Part shown: positions 45,218 through 57,599 of the stretch, piece after piece
How the letters are laid out: every line of letters starts with the position of its first letter
How positions within the stretch are numbered: position 1 is the first letter of the stretch
NCBI GenBank assembly: GCA_964006375.1
Contig: OZ023266.1
Location: forward strand, 60,862,946-60,926,945
Source of the DNA: Tillus elongatus
Taxonomy: Eukaryota; Arthropoda; Insecta; Coleoptera; Cleridae
Length of the DNA: 64,000 nucleotides
Direction: 5' to 3'
Notes under the pieces: generated by a model
What the model saw: the letters and a program-made list of their open reading frames with translations, nothing else
Told to the model about the DNA's origin: nothing
Databases searched by the model: none
Position numbers and translations under genes: made by a program

Positions 45218-46307
45218 GTCACACCTATAACTAAAAAAATAATGGACCGATTTTGATAAAACTTAGTGAGTACGTTTCCTTTGTAAGTGGCTTGGATAAG
45301 TTCGTTATCGAGGAAAATCGGACGAGGTTTTCCCGAAAAATGTTGTATTTTCTTTCGAAAAAAAATATTATATCTCCGGAATTAACAAAGCAAGGGCAAC
45401 CAAATTTGGTATGCGGGTTTATATCATTATATATAAGTTATCTACCATCTCTGTAGGTTAAAGGACAAAAAAGTTACAGGCATTTAAAGAAAAATAAATT
45501 TGGGTTTTCCTCAAAACGTCAGTCACCATTTAAAACGTCAAAATTGGCAATATTTAGGCAATGAACCTGAAATTAATATGAGCTATGGAAGGAAATGTCT
45601 CAAGAAGAATGTTTTACAAAGCCTGTAGTCTTAGTTTCAATCGTCCTTCATTTTACTAAAATAGTCCCAAAAAATTCGTTTCAAAAAAACCCTTTCTCTG
45701 ATGCTTTGGCAGTAGTGTTGGCTATAGAGTTTATTTGTTAATGGTATATCATTTTTGTCGAATTTTCGTAAAAAATCTTTAAAGCTCAATATATCTTTTA
45801 TTATGCAAGATACGAAAAAAATTGTATACATTAATTATAAGGTGTCTTGAGCTAGACCTTAAAAAATATTTTTACAATTACACGCTGGCCCATAAGTCGT
45901 TGGTGATTCAAATTTTCTTTTTTTTTTAATTGAACATGTCTTATGTTATTTCATTTTTGCATTTTCCATCGAAATATAATACATCTTTGTAAGAAAAGAG
46001 ATTCGGGACGCAGCAAGTGCGTTATGGTAGAGAATTAAATTCTTCAAATTTGAATAGTTCAATTTGCTATTAACCTATAAAGTTGACCAAGAAACCAGTT
46101 TTTTTGGGAACACTTTAAGTTTACTTTCGGAAATATTTGTACATATTCAAACAATCCAGTTATTTTGATGAAATATGGCACATTGTTTCTACTATATAGG
46201 TTATACTGGTAACCAAATTTGGTGCCTGCTTTCTTAAAAAAAAAACATATTTGCTATTAAAAACATTTTAATGAAAATTCACTACCATAACGCACTTGCG
46301 GCGTCCA
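44991..46307 (+). repeat. Family A element, full length
   Basis: Hairpin at 44991-45023, (TA)n at 45127-45213, body (cacacctataactaaaaaaa, tatctccggaattaacaaag, gtcgttggtgattcaaattt) and terminus ccataacgcacttgcggcgt. A good comparison copy to 1092-2636. Confidence 0.8.
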
Positions 46308-46592
46308 GATTTTTAACAATGGTTTTATAGGTCTGACCAGCTAACCAAAAGTTTTTTAAGTGTCTTGCTGCGTTCTGTGTGTTTGTTATGTGTGATATAC
46401 CCTAAAACCTGTGAAATTTCTCACTTTCTCTCTCTCTCTCTCTCTCTGTGTATACGTGTGTTTCTGACCAGGGAGTTTTTCTTACATTGTTCAGCTTTTA
46501 GCTCCTGAAAATGCCCCAACAATGCGAAATATAGGGCACACTGCCCACAAATCTTTTAAGGTCGATAGCCTTTGTTGAGACTCTAATTTTTA

Positions 46593-46594
<2 letters not shown>

Positions 46595-46675
<81 letters not shown>
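46595..46675. repeat. (TA)n tract on the left flank of mariner M3
   Basis: TA dinucleotides run up to the left end of M3. A second tract (48581-48671) begins at its right end. Confidence 0.9.
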
Positions 46676-46678
<3 letters not shown>

Positions 46679-48577
46679 TGTCTATATAGTAATTGCATAA
46701 ATTCAATAAAATTGAAAGTGAGCATTATTAAGGAAAGTTCGAAAACAAGTCGATTTTTACTGTCAGGAACTAACTTTTTGATATAAAAATCTCACCCCTA
46801 TCGTCATACCTCTTCAAAGGGTAGCTATCCCTTCGAAATTTCGAAATTGGATGGTCGGTAGTGTAATAAATCTTTTTAAAGCTAATCCAATTCTCTATTT
46901 AGCAACACCATTTTTTTTTGTAGGAATAAAATAAAGTGAGTAATAGCATTTTTATTATCAGTAACACCTCACACAAGTGAATGCTGTAAAGAATTACATA
47001 GTCCAGTCTTATGATACTGATATGATACCTATGGTATGATACTTCAATATCTCAAAGTCTGTAAACAATGTTCACAATGTTGGGGAACCCCAGAGATTTT
47101 GTTGTATACTATGTCGTATCTGTAGCAATCGACTGATGATAACAGTTATCTGCTCTGTGACATGTGTCATAAAAGCTGATCAAGCATAAGTTTGCTACAT
47201 TTTGCGATACAACCTACAGATCATGGTAGTAAATTTATGTTTTGGTGGTCGTGCAAAGTGAGTCGGTATAATTTTCAACTTTTGCTTTTCAAATTAATTA
47301 TCAAATTGTTGGTAAAATGCGTTTATCAATAGCTCAAAGAATTGAAGTTCCAATGATGAATAGTTATGGTGAGAGGATCCGAATTCAGGCAGAGGTGTGT
47401 ATTCTGTTTATACTAAATATCCGGATATGTCTATCAATCAATTAACAGTGAGTCGAATAAATAAGAAATTTCGAGAAACGTCTAGCGTGGAAGATTTGCC
47501 AAAAACAGGTTGCCGGTCTATAAGTGAAGAAGTGAATGTAAACGTCTTATTGGCAGTGGAAGAGAATCTCCACAGTAGTGTTCGGCAAATTGGCCGAACA
47601 AATATAATTCCATTTCAGACGACACATAAAGTATTAAAACTTGAAAAGCTTTATCCTTACAAAATACAGGTTTTGCATGAGTTATCCGATCACGACTCAC
47701 ACCGAAGGATGCAGTGTTGTGCAACATTAATGGATAAATGTAATGATAACCCTTTGCAAGTACCGAATATTCTGTTTTCGGACGAATCTCCATTTACACT
47801 ACATGACGAAGTTAACCGAAAAAACTGTAGATATTGGGCAAGAGAAAATCGAAGATAGACGCGGCATAATCACACACAATATCCACCAAAGCTAAGTGCT
47901 TAGTCATGGATTGTTAGGAGTAGGATTATTGGTCCCTATTTTCTTGATGGAACTATAAATTGACCATGATATCTACAATTTTAACAGCACTATCTTATTC
48001 CGACGTTACTAAACTTATTTCTTGATGGACACAATGCTGGTATGGTAAATCATAGCCTGTGGCATCAACAAGATAGTGCCCTCGCGCATTATGACGTTAA
48101 TTTTCGACGGTATCTGGATCAACAATTTTCCAACAGATGTATTGGCAGGCGTGGTGCAATCTAGTGGCCAGCAATATCACCTAACATAACTTCCTTAGAT
48201 TTTTTTCCTGTGGGCTCGTTTGAAGAATGTGGTATTCAGAAATAAACCACATACTATCGACGAATTAAAAATAAGAATTAGAACTGACTGTACCAACATT
48301 TCTCCAGAGATTGTAAATAGAGTCCAACAAGAATTTATTGACCGTTTGTGATATTGTCAGGCACAAGAAGGCGGGTATTTCGACATTTGATTAGATAAGA
48401 CTGAACTATGTAATTCTGTATAGGTTTCACTTAGCTACCTCTTGAAGAATGGTAGGGGTGAGATTTTTAAAACAAAATGTTAGTTTTTGAAAATAAAAAT
48501 CAACCGGATTTTTTAATTTTCCTTAATAATGGTCACTTCAATTTTTATAAATTTATGCGTTACTTTGTAGGCACAGG

Positions 48578-48579
<2 letters not shown>
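46673..48579 (+). mobile_element. Mariner-superfamily element M3
   Basis: The right terminus, read inward, is caccctgtgcctacaaagta. The left terminus is a decayed match (tagtaattgcataaattcaa aligned to its inner part). Matching inverted arms include aaaatctcaccccta and gaattacatagtccagtctt. The left arm is about 130 bases longer. (TA)n tracts lie directly on both sides. Confidence 0.8.
47317..48351 (+). pseudogene. M3 transposase remnant (DD41D spacing)
   Basis: The N-terminus MRLSIAQRIEVPMMNSYGE is followed by a frameshift into VYSVYTKYPDMSINQLTVSR and FRETSSVEDLPKTGCRSISE, the two helix-turn-helix regions and linker. The first catalytic Asp lies in NILFSDESPFTLHDEVNRKN. After stops, WHQQDSALAHYDVNFRRYL carries the second Asp. 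The frame reaches the third in SPNITSLDFFPVGSFEE, where the SPDL Asp has become Asn. Counting from the QQD Asp to the Asp of LDFF gives 41 intervening residues, in line with DD41D transposases. The final stop is TGA at 48349. It is inactive and more decayed than M1. Confidence 0.8.
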
Positions 48580-48671
<92 letters not shown>

Positions 48672-48672
<1 letters not shown>

Positions 48673-48722
48673 AAGGCCGAATAGCTCAGTTCGCGAAGTG
48701 AGTAACCTCTAGAATTGGCCGT
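48672..48722 (+). other. Short GC-richer block resembling a tRNA A-box region
   Basis: Bases 48674-48721 contain ggccgaatagctcagttcgc and end attggccg, giving an inverted ggcc.aat/att.ggcc pair and an A-box-like tagctcagttcg. There is no B box. It may be a SINE fragment at the junction of the (TA)n tract and the Penelope-like copy. Confidence 0.3.
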
Positions 48723-49063
48723 TTTTTTTTTTAATAAAAATAATGGCTTGCTTGAATTCGATGTCTACAGGAAGGAAACGGCGACTATTAGTCATATTCC
48801 TGACGACCTACATCATACGTTTGCACAAAAAATGGCTATTTTTAATTTCCTAGTAAACAGATTGATAAAAAAGTGGATTTAATACAGAATTAAAATACAT
48901 AAGAATCGTGGCGAGATATAACGGTTATTCGGATAGTTTAATAGACAAATTGGTTAACAAACACAGAACAAAGAAAATTATATCTGAATATACGACATTT
49001 AAGGAAGATATAATAGAGAAAAAAATTGTGTGTTTACCTTAAAAACCACGAATCACAAAGGGT

Positions 49064-49465
49064 TTGGAAAGTATTTTTAAGAAATCCGATTTACATTTGA
49101 CTTTTTCCACGAAAAGTAATTTGGATAAGTTGTTGGGTAATACGAAAGACAAAGACAAAGTCACTGAAATTCCTGGTATTTATGAGATTAGTTGCAAAGA
49201 TTGCAATCTTAAATACGTGGGTCAAACTAGGAGAAACATAGCCACCAGATTTCGTGAACATCTCGCACATTTACGATATGGTACGGTGGACAAATCGTGT
49301 GTGGCACAACATATATGGGATAATAATCACCATATTGCCAAAGAAAATTTGAAACTTGTCAAAAATGTTAGACATCAAACTATGCTTGATTCATTAGAAA
49401 GTATTTTTATATCAAGGTCGATTAAGAACAAAACTTCATTGAATCGTGCGCCATCTTTAATTTGA
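49064..49465 (+). pseudogene. GIY-YIG endonuclease domain of the Penelope-like element
   Basis: This uninterrupted 133-codon frame encodes the C-terminal domain that nicks DNA for Penelope-like retrotransposition. Visible motifs are GIYEISCKDCNLKYVGQTRR (the GIY and the YIG variant YVG, with the CxxC typical of these elements), the Arg/His segment ATRFREHLAHLRYG, VAQHIWDNNHHIAKENLKLV, and a C-terminal Glu in LDSLESIFISRSI. The frame is open to its natural stop at 49463. Upstream frames are broken, so the element as a whole cannot be expressed as one protein. Confidence 0.85.
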
Positions 49466-50095
49466 AGCCCTTTATTTTCATTTTGCATTTGACCATTTAA
49501 ACACTCCTAATTTTTCTGGTAGAATAATAAATTACTGTCAATAACTCGGCCGGTCTATACAGATACTAATCTCTATGCTTGTCTCGACTTAAAGACCCTT
49601 TCGTTTTCTTTGTATCTAAGAAGTCAATATAAATACTGTTTTTACGAAGAATTAAAATCAATATAAATTTAGTTTTTATGTAGTATTTTAGTTGAATTAT
49701 TTATCCTTTGCTAGAGTTAACATTGTGAGCTAAACACCTGGGTTAGTTTTTTATAATAAATATGAGCGGAGGTTATGGTGTTTGTTTCGCCAGATGTGCT
49801 TGTCGGCTTGCTCCAATATCCACATAGTAAATTTCTAGATCAAAAGGAACGTGCAGAGTCCTTAAATAACTCGGTACCTTTCCTTTAAAGCCTATTATCC
49901 TTACATTAGATAAGAGCTCATAAATTTGCCAACCAGAAGATTAAAGCAGGTCTTCGACCTCGCAGTTTCACTACACAATAAACAAACGATGGGTCTTCGA
50001 CGACAATTTTATTTCAGACTAGTTCGTTTACCTAGACGCGATATAAATACACTGTAGCTTGTAGTTTAATTTTAGAATTTTTCTTCCTCTGAAGA

Positions 50096-50133
50096 CGTTG
50101 ACATGGTCAACGAAACGATCGTAAGCTCTCTGA
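50096..50133 (+). ncRNA. Decayed hammerhead motif in the Penelope-like 3' region
   Basis: CTGAAGA is followed by one unpaired C, a six-base-pair stem II (GTTGAC/GTCAAC, loop ATG), GAAA, the palindrome ACGATCGT and the triplet GTA. Stem I pairing is only about two base pairs, so self-cleavage is doubtful. The context next to the GIY-YIG frame ties this hammerhead lineage to Penelope-like elements. Confidence 0.55.
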
Positions 50134-50190
50134 AATATGTGTTGTGGTGATTTGGGTTCTCCAAGTGTACTTATTAATGCTCATCACAGG

Positions 50191-50984
50191 TTCCAGTTTT
50201 CACATAGCCTGTATCTTGGTTATTACAAAATTTTCGGTATAGCTAAGTATGATTGGTTTCTCTGTGTACCATGAATTAGTGGACACCTGTGTAAAGATAT
50301 GCAATGGAAAATAGCACAAAACGCTATATCTGGTTCTGTGGCGGTTCTAGGTTTCCACAGCAGCTTCCACGTACACATAGTACGTCAAGAAAGAAGCTGC
50401 GGAAAGAAACTATCTAGCGAAAACAAATACTCCCCTGGCCAATACCGCGACGGGCAAGTATCTGCCCTAGCGACCACCTTATATGTATCCTAACCGTTTA
50501 TAATAAACTTTGACAGCAGTTCTCTTTGAATATTCAGCAGTGTGCTTTAATTAGGACAGGATATGTTCCACAATTTGTTTCTTTTAATCGCTTAACATAA
50601 AAAACAACCAAAGATGACAAAGATATGCCTACGCATATAAATAAATTACGGTGTATATCTAAATAAAGATAATGGCGATTATTTATCATACACACTAATA
50701 ATACTAATTTACTTCTTAGATTAAGCTTACTACGTTTAATAACACAAAGGTATGATAATTATTATGATGGTCTGGTATCATTTCATCTGTGGCTATCATT
50801 AATGATATATAGATTCTAGTACTTTTTGATTAAATGTGTACCGGAAGTATTTAATATATTCTGGAAAAATATCGTGAATTTCGCCTTACTCGTTTTGAGA
50901 CGAATTTGTATGCGTTGTTGTCGTTTTGTTGCGTACCAAAATCACAGCTTTTAGTTGCTAAGTGATTGGAAACTATGATGAACA
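50191..50984. other. Unassigned DNA
   Basis: No supported feature; GC content rises at about 50300-50490 without a recognisable gene. Confidence 0.35.
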
Positions 50985-51105
50985 CTGAGAAGCACACTTG
51001 GAGAACTCAAATCACCACAACATATTTCAAAAAACCTGACGATCGTTTCACTAACCAAGTTCGTGTCATCAGGCGATGTATAATTCTAAATATCTTGTAT
51101 CCACA
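50985..51105 (-). repeat. Inverted Penelope-like 3' region fragment
   Basis: The minus strand reads CTGATGACACGAACTTGG, a short stem, AAACGATCGTC, then gatttgagttctccaagtgt, homologous to 50096-50170 and 10978-11060. The hammerhead core is present but stem I does not pair. Confidence 0.6.
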
Positions 51106-51113
51106 ACCCTATT

Positions 51114-51867
<754 letters not shown>

Positions 51868-52039
51868 GATTTTTTATATTCTTCTGAAGGTAGTCGGTCA
51901 CTAACGATTTAGGGAGGTTCAATGACAACAAACATCCGACGTGCTTCTGTCGGTATTTATTTTTTAAAGTAATCTATCAGGAGACTACCCATAGGCGGCA
52001 GAGCGAGATTCATACACTTTTTATTATTACCATATTTAG

Positions 52040-52042
<3 letters not shown>

Positions 52043-52099
<57 letters not shown>
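52043..52099. repeat. (TA)n tract abutting a Penelope-like copy
   Basis: The tract ends exactly where the minus-strand Penelope-like fragment begins. Confidence 0.85.
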
Positions 52100-52945
52100 T
52101 TTCGAAGGCGTTTAGTTGTCCTGGTTGTTTAACATTTTTTATTAATTTTAGATTCTCCTCATTAACGTGGTGATTATTTTCCCAAATATGTCGGGCGACG
52201 GAAGATCTATCTGTAGTACCGTATCTTAATTGTGCTAAATGTTCTTTGAATCTAATTAATAATTAATTAATATGATATAATGTCTTTTTGACGTCTGTTT
52301 TGTTTCAAATTATAAGTCTATATTTTTTAGTTTATTTTAACAGATATTCTAAAAAATAAAAAAGTTTTTGCGAATAATGGTTGTTAAAGGTATGTGTTTG
52401 TCTGAAAGTAATAGTAATGGTTAGAATTAAAGATGGAGTGAGTAAATGGCGGAATAAAAATCAAGGTTTTTATCATGTCAAAATTTAATTTGTCAATGTC
52501 CTGGAAATTTTGCTAATACCGTTTGGACACAACGTATGAAAATTGCATCTTAGACAGGCACAAGTTTAAAACTTCTTTGTCAAATAATGCACTGTAAAAT
52601 TTGTATCAATAAACTGATAATAATAATAATTCCAATATATCTTTTTGTTCGTTCGACGTATTTAAGGTCACAATCTTTACAACCTATTTCAAAATTCCCG
52701 AGACTTTGGCCGTGCTATCCCTGTTTTTTGGGATACCTGGCTGGTTTTTTAAAGTTTTTTTGACGAAAATGTTAGTTGCAAGTTAGTTTTAAAAAAAGAC
52801 TATATAGACCCCTCGTGATTCGAGGTTCAAATGGTAAGCACAGAAACTTTTTTTCTGCTTTCTCTCTTCTAAAATTCGTTAATTCCGCTAACGTTTTCTT
52901 TGTTTTCTGTTTGTTAATTAGTTTCTCCACTAGGCAAACAGTGTA
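52100..52945 (-). pseudogene. Penelope-like linker and GIY-YIG fragment, split by an insertion
   Basis: On the minus strand, CLVEKLINKQKTKKTLAELT and EKKFLCLPFEPRITRGLYSL (about 52780-52940) correspond to the linker between reverse transcriptase and endonuclease. Next, GCKDCDLKYVERTKRYIG (about 52625-52690) is the first half of GIY-YIG. After about 360 bases of unrelated AT-rich DNA (52260-52620), RFKEHLAQLRYGTTDRSSVA and RHIWENNHHVNEENLKLIKN (52110-52255) continue the domain. It is closely related to the plus-strand copy at 48.7-49.5 kb. The GQTR of the active site has become ERTK, and a piece of 3' region (gatttgggttttccaagtgt, about 52957) sits in opposite orientation at its edge. Confidence 0.75.
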
Positions 52946-52982
52946 TCCGTGGTGATTTGGGTTTTCCAAGTGTGCCTACAGT

Positions 52983-53768
52983 TTCTATGTTGATTAAAAT
53001 ATGAGTTAGAATAAAGTTGAAGATTTTCAGAAAACTCGCTCTCATAACGCACTAGATAGGTCCGGACTTTTTTCAAAATAATAGGAAGATCTGTAGGTGC
53101 TAAGATAGCAGTATGTTCAAGAAACGTATTTGGTCCTCCTGCTGAATGTGTAATAGTCAGAAGTTTGTGTTTAGTAACAAATTAAAACAGATGCAGAAAT
53201 AAAGTATTGTGCAAATTAATGTAAACACAGGCAGACTCACGTTAAATATCATTTACCGAAAGAAAAAATATAAACAGTACTAGTTTATAAATATTTTAGT
53301 ATTATTATTATTGGCATATGTCATCCTTTGGCTCTTATTACAGCTTTGATTCGTTTTGGCATAGAATCAGTTAGTTTTCTCCTAAATTTTGTGATCTGGA
53401 AACCAAACCTGTATGACCCTGTTCCCATATATGAAAAAAACATATTTTCTACTGAATGAATAATAACCTTAGCAACAATTATAATAATAAAATAACAAAT
53501 TAACAATATAAGCAATAGTAGCCGGTTCTATATAACGAAAATATCGACACACAGCAACTTATTATATTATTACAACTATTTTCTATTTAGTTAGATGCAT
53601 TATAAACAAGAGGCTCTTTGTTCTGTTTCAAGTTCCACTCGATATATTAATCGACCCCTGTACAAATCAATACTATGAAACTATTACGCCTATTAATTTT
53701 TTCATGTTCATTTGTTTTTATTGAAGCCTCGCATTAGTTTATTCATAAGCGTTTTTGTTTCATTTCAG
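52983..53768. other. Unassigned DNA upstream of the ABC transporter exon
   Basis: Presumed intron of the transporter gene. A weak family A-like terminus (ctctcataacgcactagata) lies near 53040. I could not identify a promoter or upstream exon. Confidence 0.4.
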
Positions 53769-53781
53769 TGAAGGCACAACA
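53769..53781 (+). other. 5' UTR part of the ABC transporter exon
   Basis: Thirteen untranslated bases lie between a pyrimidine-rich splice acceptor (AG at 53767-53768) and the ATG. A spliced upstream noncoding exon is implied, and I could not locate it in the window. Confidence 0.6.
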
Positions 53782-53996
53782 ATGGCTGATCGTGTGGAGC
53801 CTGTGGTTCCTGGTCCGGATTTAGTTGGTGTTAATGTAGAAAGACCCCCGCCTCCTTTAGTGCATCAACAGTCAACAGTATGGGCCAAAAGACAACACGC
53901 CGTGTGCGTGAGACACGCATATAAACATTACGGATCAAAAAACAACCCTAACCATGTACTGAGCAACCTCAACATGACAGTCGCCAAAGGAACAAT
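53782..53996 (+). CDS. First coding exon of an ABCH-subfamily ABC transporter (ABCG23-like), partial gene
   Basis: This exon encodes the first 71 residues of a probable ABC transporter and two bases of the next codon. A splice acceptor (tttcag, AG at 53767-53768) opens the exon at 53769, 13 bases before the ATG. The donor is GTAAGT at 53997, so the open frame that runs on to the stop at 53998-54000 is an artefact. The protein has a proline-rich start (PGPDL, ERPPPP), then AVCVRHAYKHYGSKNNPNHV and LSNLNMTVAKGT. That matches, from memory, the segment just before the Walker A motif in insect ABCH proteins, which are half-transporters with the ATPase domain first and the membrane domain second; some act in cuticular lipid barrier formation. 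The split codon AT- would give the Ile of the expected GTIYGLLGASGCGKTT. I found no exon with that Walker A motif before the window ends, so a long first coding intron is inferred. Confidence 0.85.
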
Positions 53997-54174
53997 GTAA
54001 GTATATTTTTGTCATTTTGGTAACCAACTTATATGTAACAACTCGCGAAAGTGTCTAAGGCTAACGCCGCAGACCTAAACGGTTTATGGGAGTTATGGGA
54101 GCTGGTTGCCGGAAAAATATTAACTAACCAGATGCAGTATCATCAATCTGAGAAACCTGCAATCGGTGGTAACT

Positions 54175-54560
54175 ATAAAATCCCAAAGCAATACGTGCGT
54201 CTAGCTTCCAGCATGAATTTGCCGTGAGCGTATGGGCTCCTTTAATCGATCATTTGCTAGTTGGTTCTTACAATCCCCCTATAAGAGTCAATGTCGCCAA
54301 TTACCCACAGTTCCGTATGGAAAAGTTGCAATCTGAACAAGAGAAGAGACGTGAATTTAAATAGATGAGACACTAACACATTTCGGAATTGAGGTCTGGA
54401 ACTTTATGAACAACTATCCACAATGGATAGCACCCATTCCTTGACCGCCTAGATCTTCTAATCATAATCGCTTAAATTATTATTTTTAGAGAAAAATCAA
54501 AGGTTTAGTATACGCAAAAATTTCAAACAAGAATTATTGGAGCGTATTAAGCAACCTGTC
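54175..54560 (+). pseudogene. Mariner-superfamily transposase fossil M4
   Basis: Translation of 54179-54363 gives NPKAIRASSFQHEFAVSVWA then PLIDHLLVGSYNPPIRVNVA, matching the transposase segment between the first and second catalytic Asp (pattern '...f.vnVWAgiig..lvGp..lp.rl.g..Y'). After a gap, VWNFMNNYPQWIAPIP, PPRSSNHNRLNYYF and KIKGLVYA correspond to the FLN..fp.rWIGR...WPPRSPDL.PLDFFLWG.lK..VYa region. The QQD segment is deleted. No inverted repeats were recognised. It lies in the presumed ABC transporter intron. Confidence 0.6.
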
Positions 54561-54794
54561 CAATAAAAAAGAGAAAACCATCATCAAATAAGAATGTTTG
54601 CTTCAACGATTGTTATCTGACCACAAGATTGTCTTCAGCAAGAAAGAGGGCATTTTCAATAGATTATGGATTGCATATTTTTGTTAATTAAGTCAAGATT
54701 TGTGTGGTTTAAAATTTAAATCTTGTAATAACTTCTTAGGCTTATAACTTCAGAAGGAATAAAAATCGAACTACCACTTTTGTGTTTTTATATG

Positions 54795-55226
<432 letters not shown>

Positions 55227-55504
55227 CAGACTTTTTCAATTCAAAATATGTAATATTGAGTGGCGTAACACTTTTTAAATAAAATGAAAAATCCGTCTTT
55301 TCTTAAGCCATTATAAAATTAAAATATGACTATGGCATAAATTCCAAATTTTCGAAAAAATATACAGGGTGTCATTAAAAAATCAAAATTTGTTGTCACT
55401 TTCATTTAAATGGGAGGTTACACTATTTTTTTCAGTTTTTTAAGATCTCTAAGCATATATGCGCTAGCCAAAATTTCAAATCTACAAGCATCAAGCTAGC
55501 CGAG

Positions 55505-55589
55505 CTGATCCAAGCCATTTGCGAACGGACGGTACTCACCCAATTTTATCAAAATCGACCCATTATTTTTTGAGTTATCGGTGTGACAC

Positions 55590-55684
<95 letters not shown>

Positions 55685-55786
55685 GGTTCGAGCGGTCCTA
55701 AATCGAGCTCATTTGAAGAAAATTTTTTGAAAATTCAGAAGTGGAGATCTCCTTATTAGTGATTTTTTAAAGAAAATACACTAAAA
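55505..55786 (-). repeat. Family A left part: flank, (TA)n, arm and hairpin
   Basis: Contains ttttttgagttatcggtgtg, a (TA)n tract (55594-55680), tttgggttcgagcggtccta and a hairpin ending at 55786. The body is missing. Confidence 0.7.
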
Positions 55787-55799
55787 TTCTATTTGTTTT

Positions 55800-55919
55800 T
55801 GGTTAATTTTTATTTTAAAAAATTCACTATTAGGAGGTATCAATGGTGAGACTTTGAAAAAAATATTTCAAGTGAGCACGAACTAGGATCCCTAGAACCC
55901 ATATCCGGGTTCATTTTCA

Positions 55920-56017
<98 letters not shown>

Positions 56018-56334
56018 GTGTGTGTCCAACCGATAATTCAAAAAATAAATAATCGATTTGGATGAAACTCGTCAAGTACCTTTCTTTTATTAATGGCTTT
56101 GATGAGTTCGTTACCCAAGAAAATCTGACAAGATTTCCCGAGAATGCTTTGACTTTTCTTTCAAAACACATATTTTTTTCGAAAATTACAAAGCTATATT
56201 AATGAAATTTGGTGGATGTACTTTCTTGAGAAAGACTTTACTACACACCACAACTCAACTTTATAAGTTTATAGAAAATTGAGTTATTCAAATTTGAAGA
56301 ATTTTATGAAAATTCATCATAACGCACTATTATT
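55800..56334 (+). repeat. Family A, subfamily 2 element
   Basis: Hairpin variant ttaatttttattttaaaaaa, arm with gaggtatcaatggtgagact, (TA)n (55924-56014), ccaaccgataattcaaaaaa and the degenerate terminus gaaaattcatcataacgcac. Confidence 0.7.
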
Positions 56335-56929
56335 CTTTAGTTTCCAATTTTAAAAGCAATATACAATCATTTGCTTAAACTCAAAACAGAAATGTCAAAC
56401 GATAATAAATAAACAAAACACACTATCCCATCTGGTTTTTACATCAAGTAGCTGATATAAAACTCCTTTATTTTCTCACTTTCAGACTGGATATTTTTGG
56501 ACGTTTTACAAATCCGCGCATCTGAATATACCCGAAGGCGGTCATTAAGGTGGGATCGACACAGTTCGGGTGTGAACGTTTGTTACACATTAGGATGTTG
56601 TGGCGATTTCGTCTTACGTGTGTTATTTTATTTGGTTATCGCTGCATTATGATATATGCCTGTAGTATATGTATCAATCTACACATGACAAGTGGCTACT
56701 CTGTCTTTGTCTGCCATCATACTTTGTTGTTTCAATTCATGTCTTGGATTTTATTTTTAATTTTGGAAAAACTCAAAATATTGGTAAACTAAATTACTTA
56801 AAATTCACAACAGAGGTATATTTACTTTATTTCTAGCTACATGTAGTCTCATTCCAGTTACTTTAATACTTTCAAAAATATAGCGTATTCAAAAATATGT
56901 TTGTATGACCGTTTTAGCTGATTGACAAA
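56335..56929. other. Unassigned DNA
   Basis: Presumed intron; no exon with transporter motifs was recognised. Confidence 0.35.
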
Positions 56930-57125
<196 letters not shown>

Positions 57126-57464
57126 TTTGTTGGTAAAAATCATACAGTATGATAATACAATAAGTCTACGACTTGTGCTGTATATTTGCCTAATTTTACA
57201 AGTTATATCTAAAGAAATGTGACAATTATATACCAAATTCAGCAAACTTCAGAATTTGACACACCAGGAAAAAAATAATTCTCTTTAGTTTCATTTCTTC
57301 AAACTAATGCTTTACCCATTGCCTTTATTTATGATAGATCTCGACCACTTCAATACCCCATCTCAACTATAAGTCAGTCTCCACATACCATATTTTTCCC
57401 AAAATTATCAATTTTGTATAAGACCAAAACTGACATTAAACGTCATATTACAAATAACGGTTAT
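57126..57464. other. Unassigned DNA
   Basis: No supported feature; may be an insertion between the flank and arm of a family A copy. Confidence 0.35.
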
Positions 57465-57599
57465 ATATATATATAATTCAAACGGACCATGGATATGGGT
57501 TCTAGGGGCACTAATTCGTGTTCATTTAAAAAAAAAAACGAAAATCTCACCATCGTTACCTCTTCATTAGTGAATTTTCTTAATAAAAATTCACTAAAA
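57465..57599 (-). repeat. Family A, subfamily 2 arm and hairpin
   Basis: A very short TA tract (about 57464-57475), the arm ggaccatggatatgggttct and accatcgttacctcttcatt, and a hairpin ending at 57599. It may be the missing end of the copy at 56930-57108. Confidence 0.6.

Larger units (their letters stand above)
48730..50190 (+). mobile_element. Penelope-like retroelement, 5'-truncated, with 3' region
   Basis: The copy retains the end of the reverse transcriptase (EFDVYRKETATISHIPDDLH, then FAQKMAIFNFLVNRLIKK at about 48750-48875), a linker in broken frames, and an intact GIY-YIG frame. It is followed by about 700 bases of AT-rich 3' sequence containing a hammerhead-like motif (about 50096-50133). 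The shared block gatttgggttctccaagtgt lies at 50147. Penelope-like elements combine this enzyme order with hammerheads in their terminal repeats. The 5' end is lost next to a (TA)n tract. Confidence 0.75.

Noticed and set aside
46497..46540. Hammerhead-like CTGAAAATGCCCC...GCGAAATATAGGG
   Set aside because: The invariant G at position 8 is A and stem II pairs only partly. At most it is a fossil.
56480..56530. Pyrimidine tract and AG near 56485 as the next ABC transporter exon
   Set aside because: The following translation lacks the Ile-Tyr-Gly start and Walker A motif expected after the split codon.
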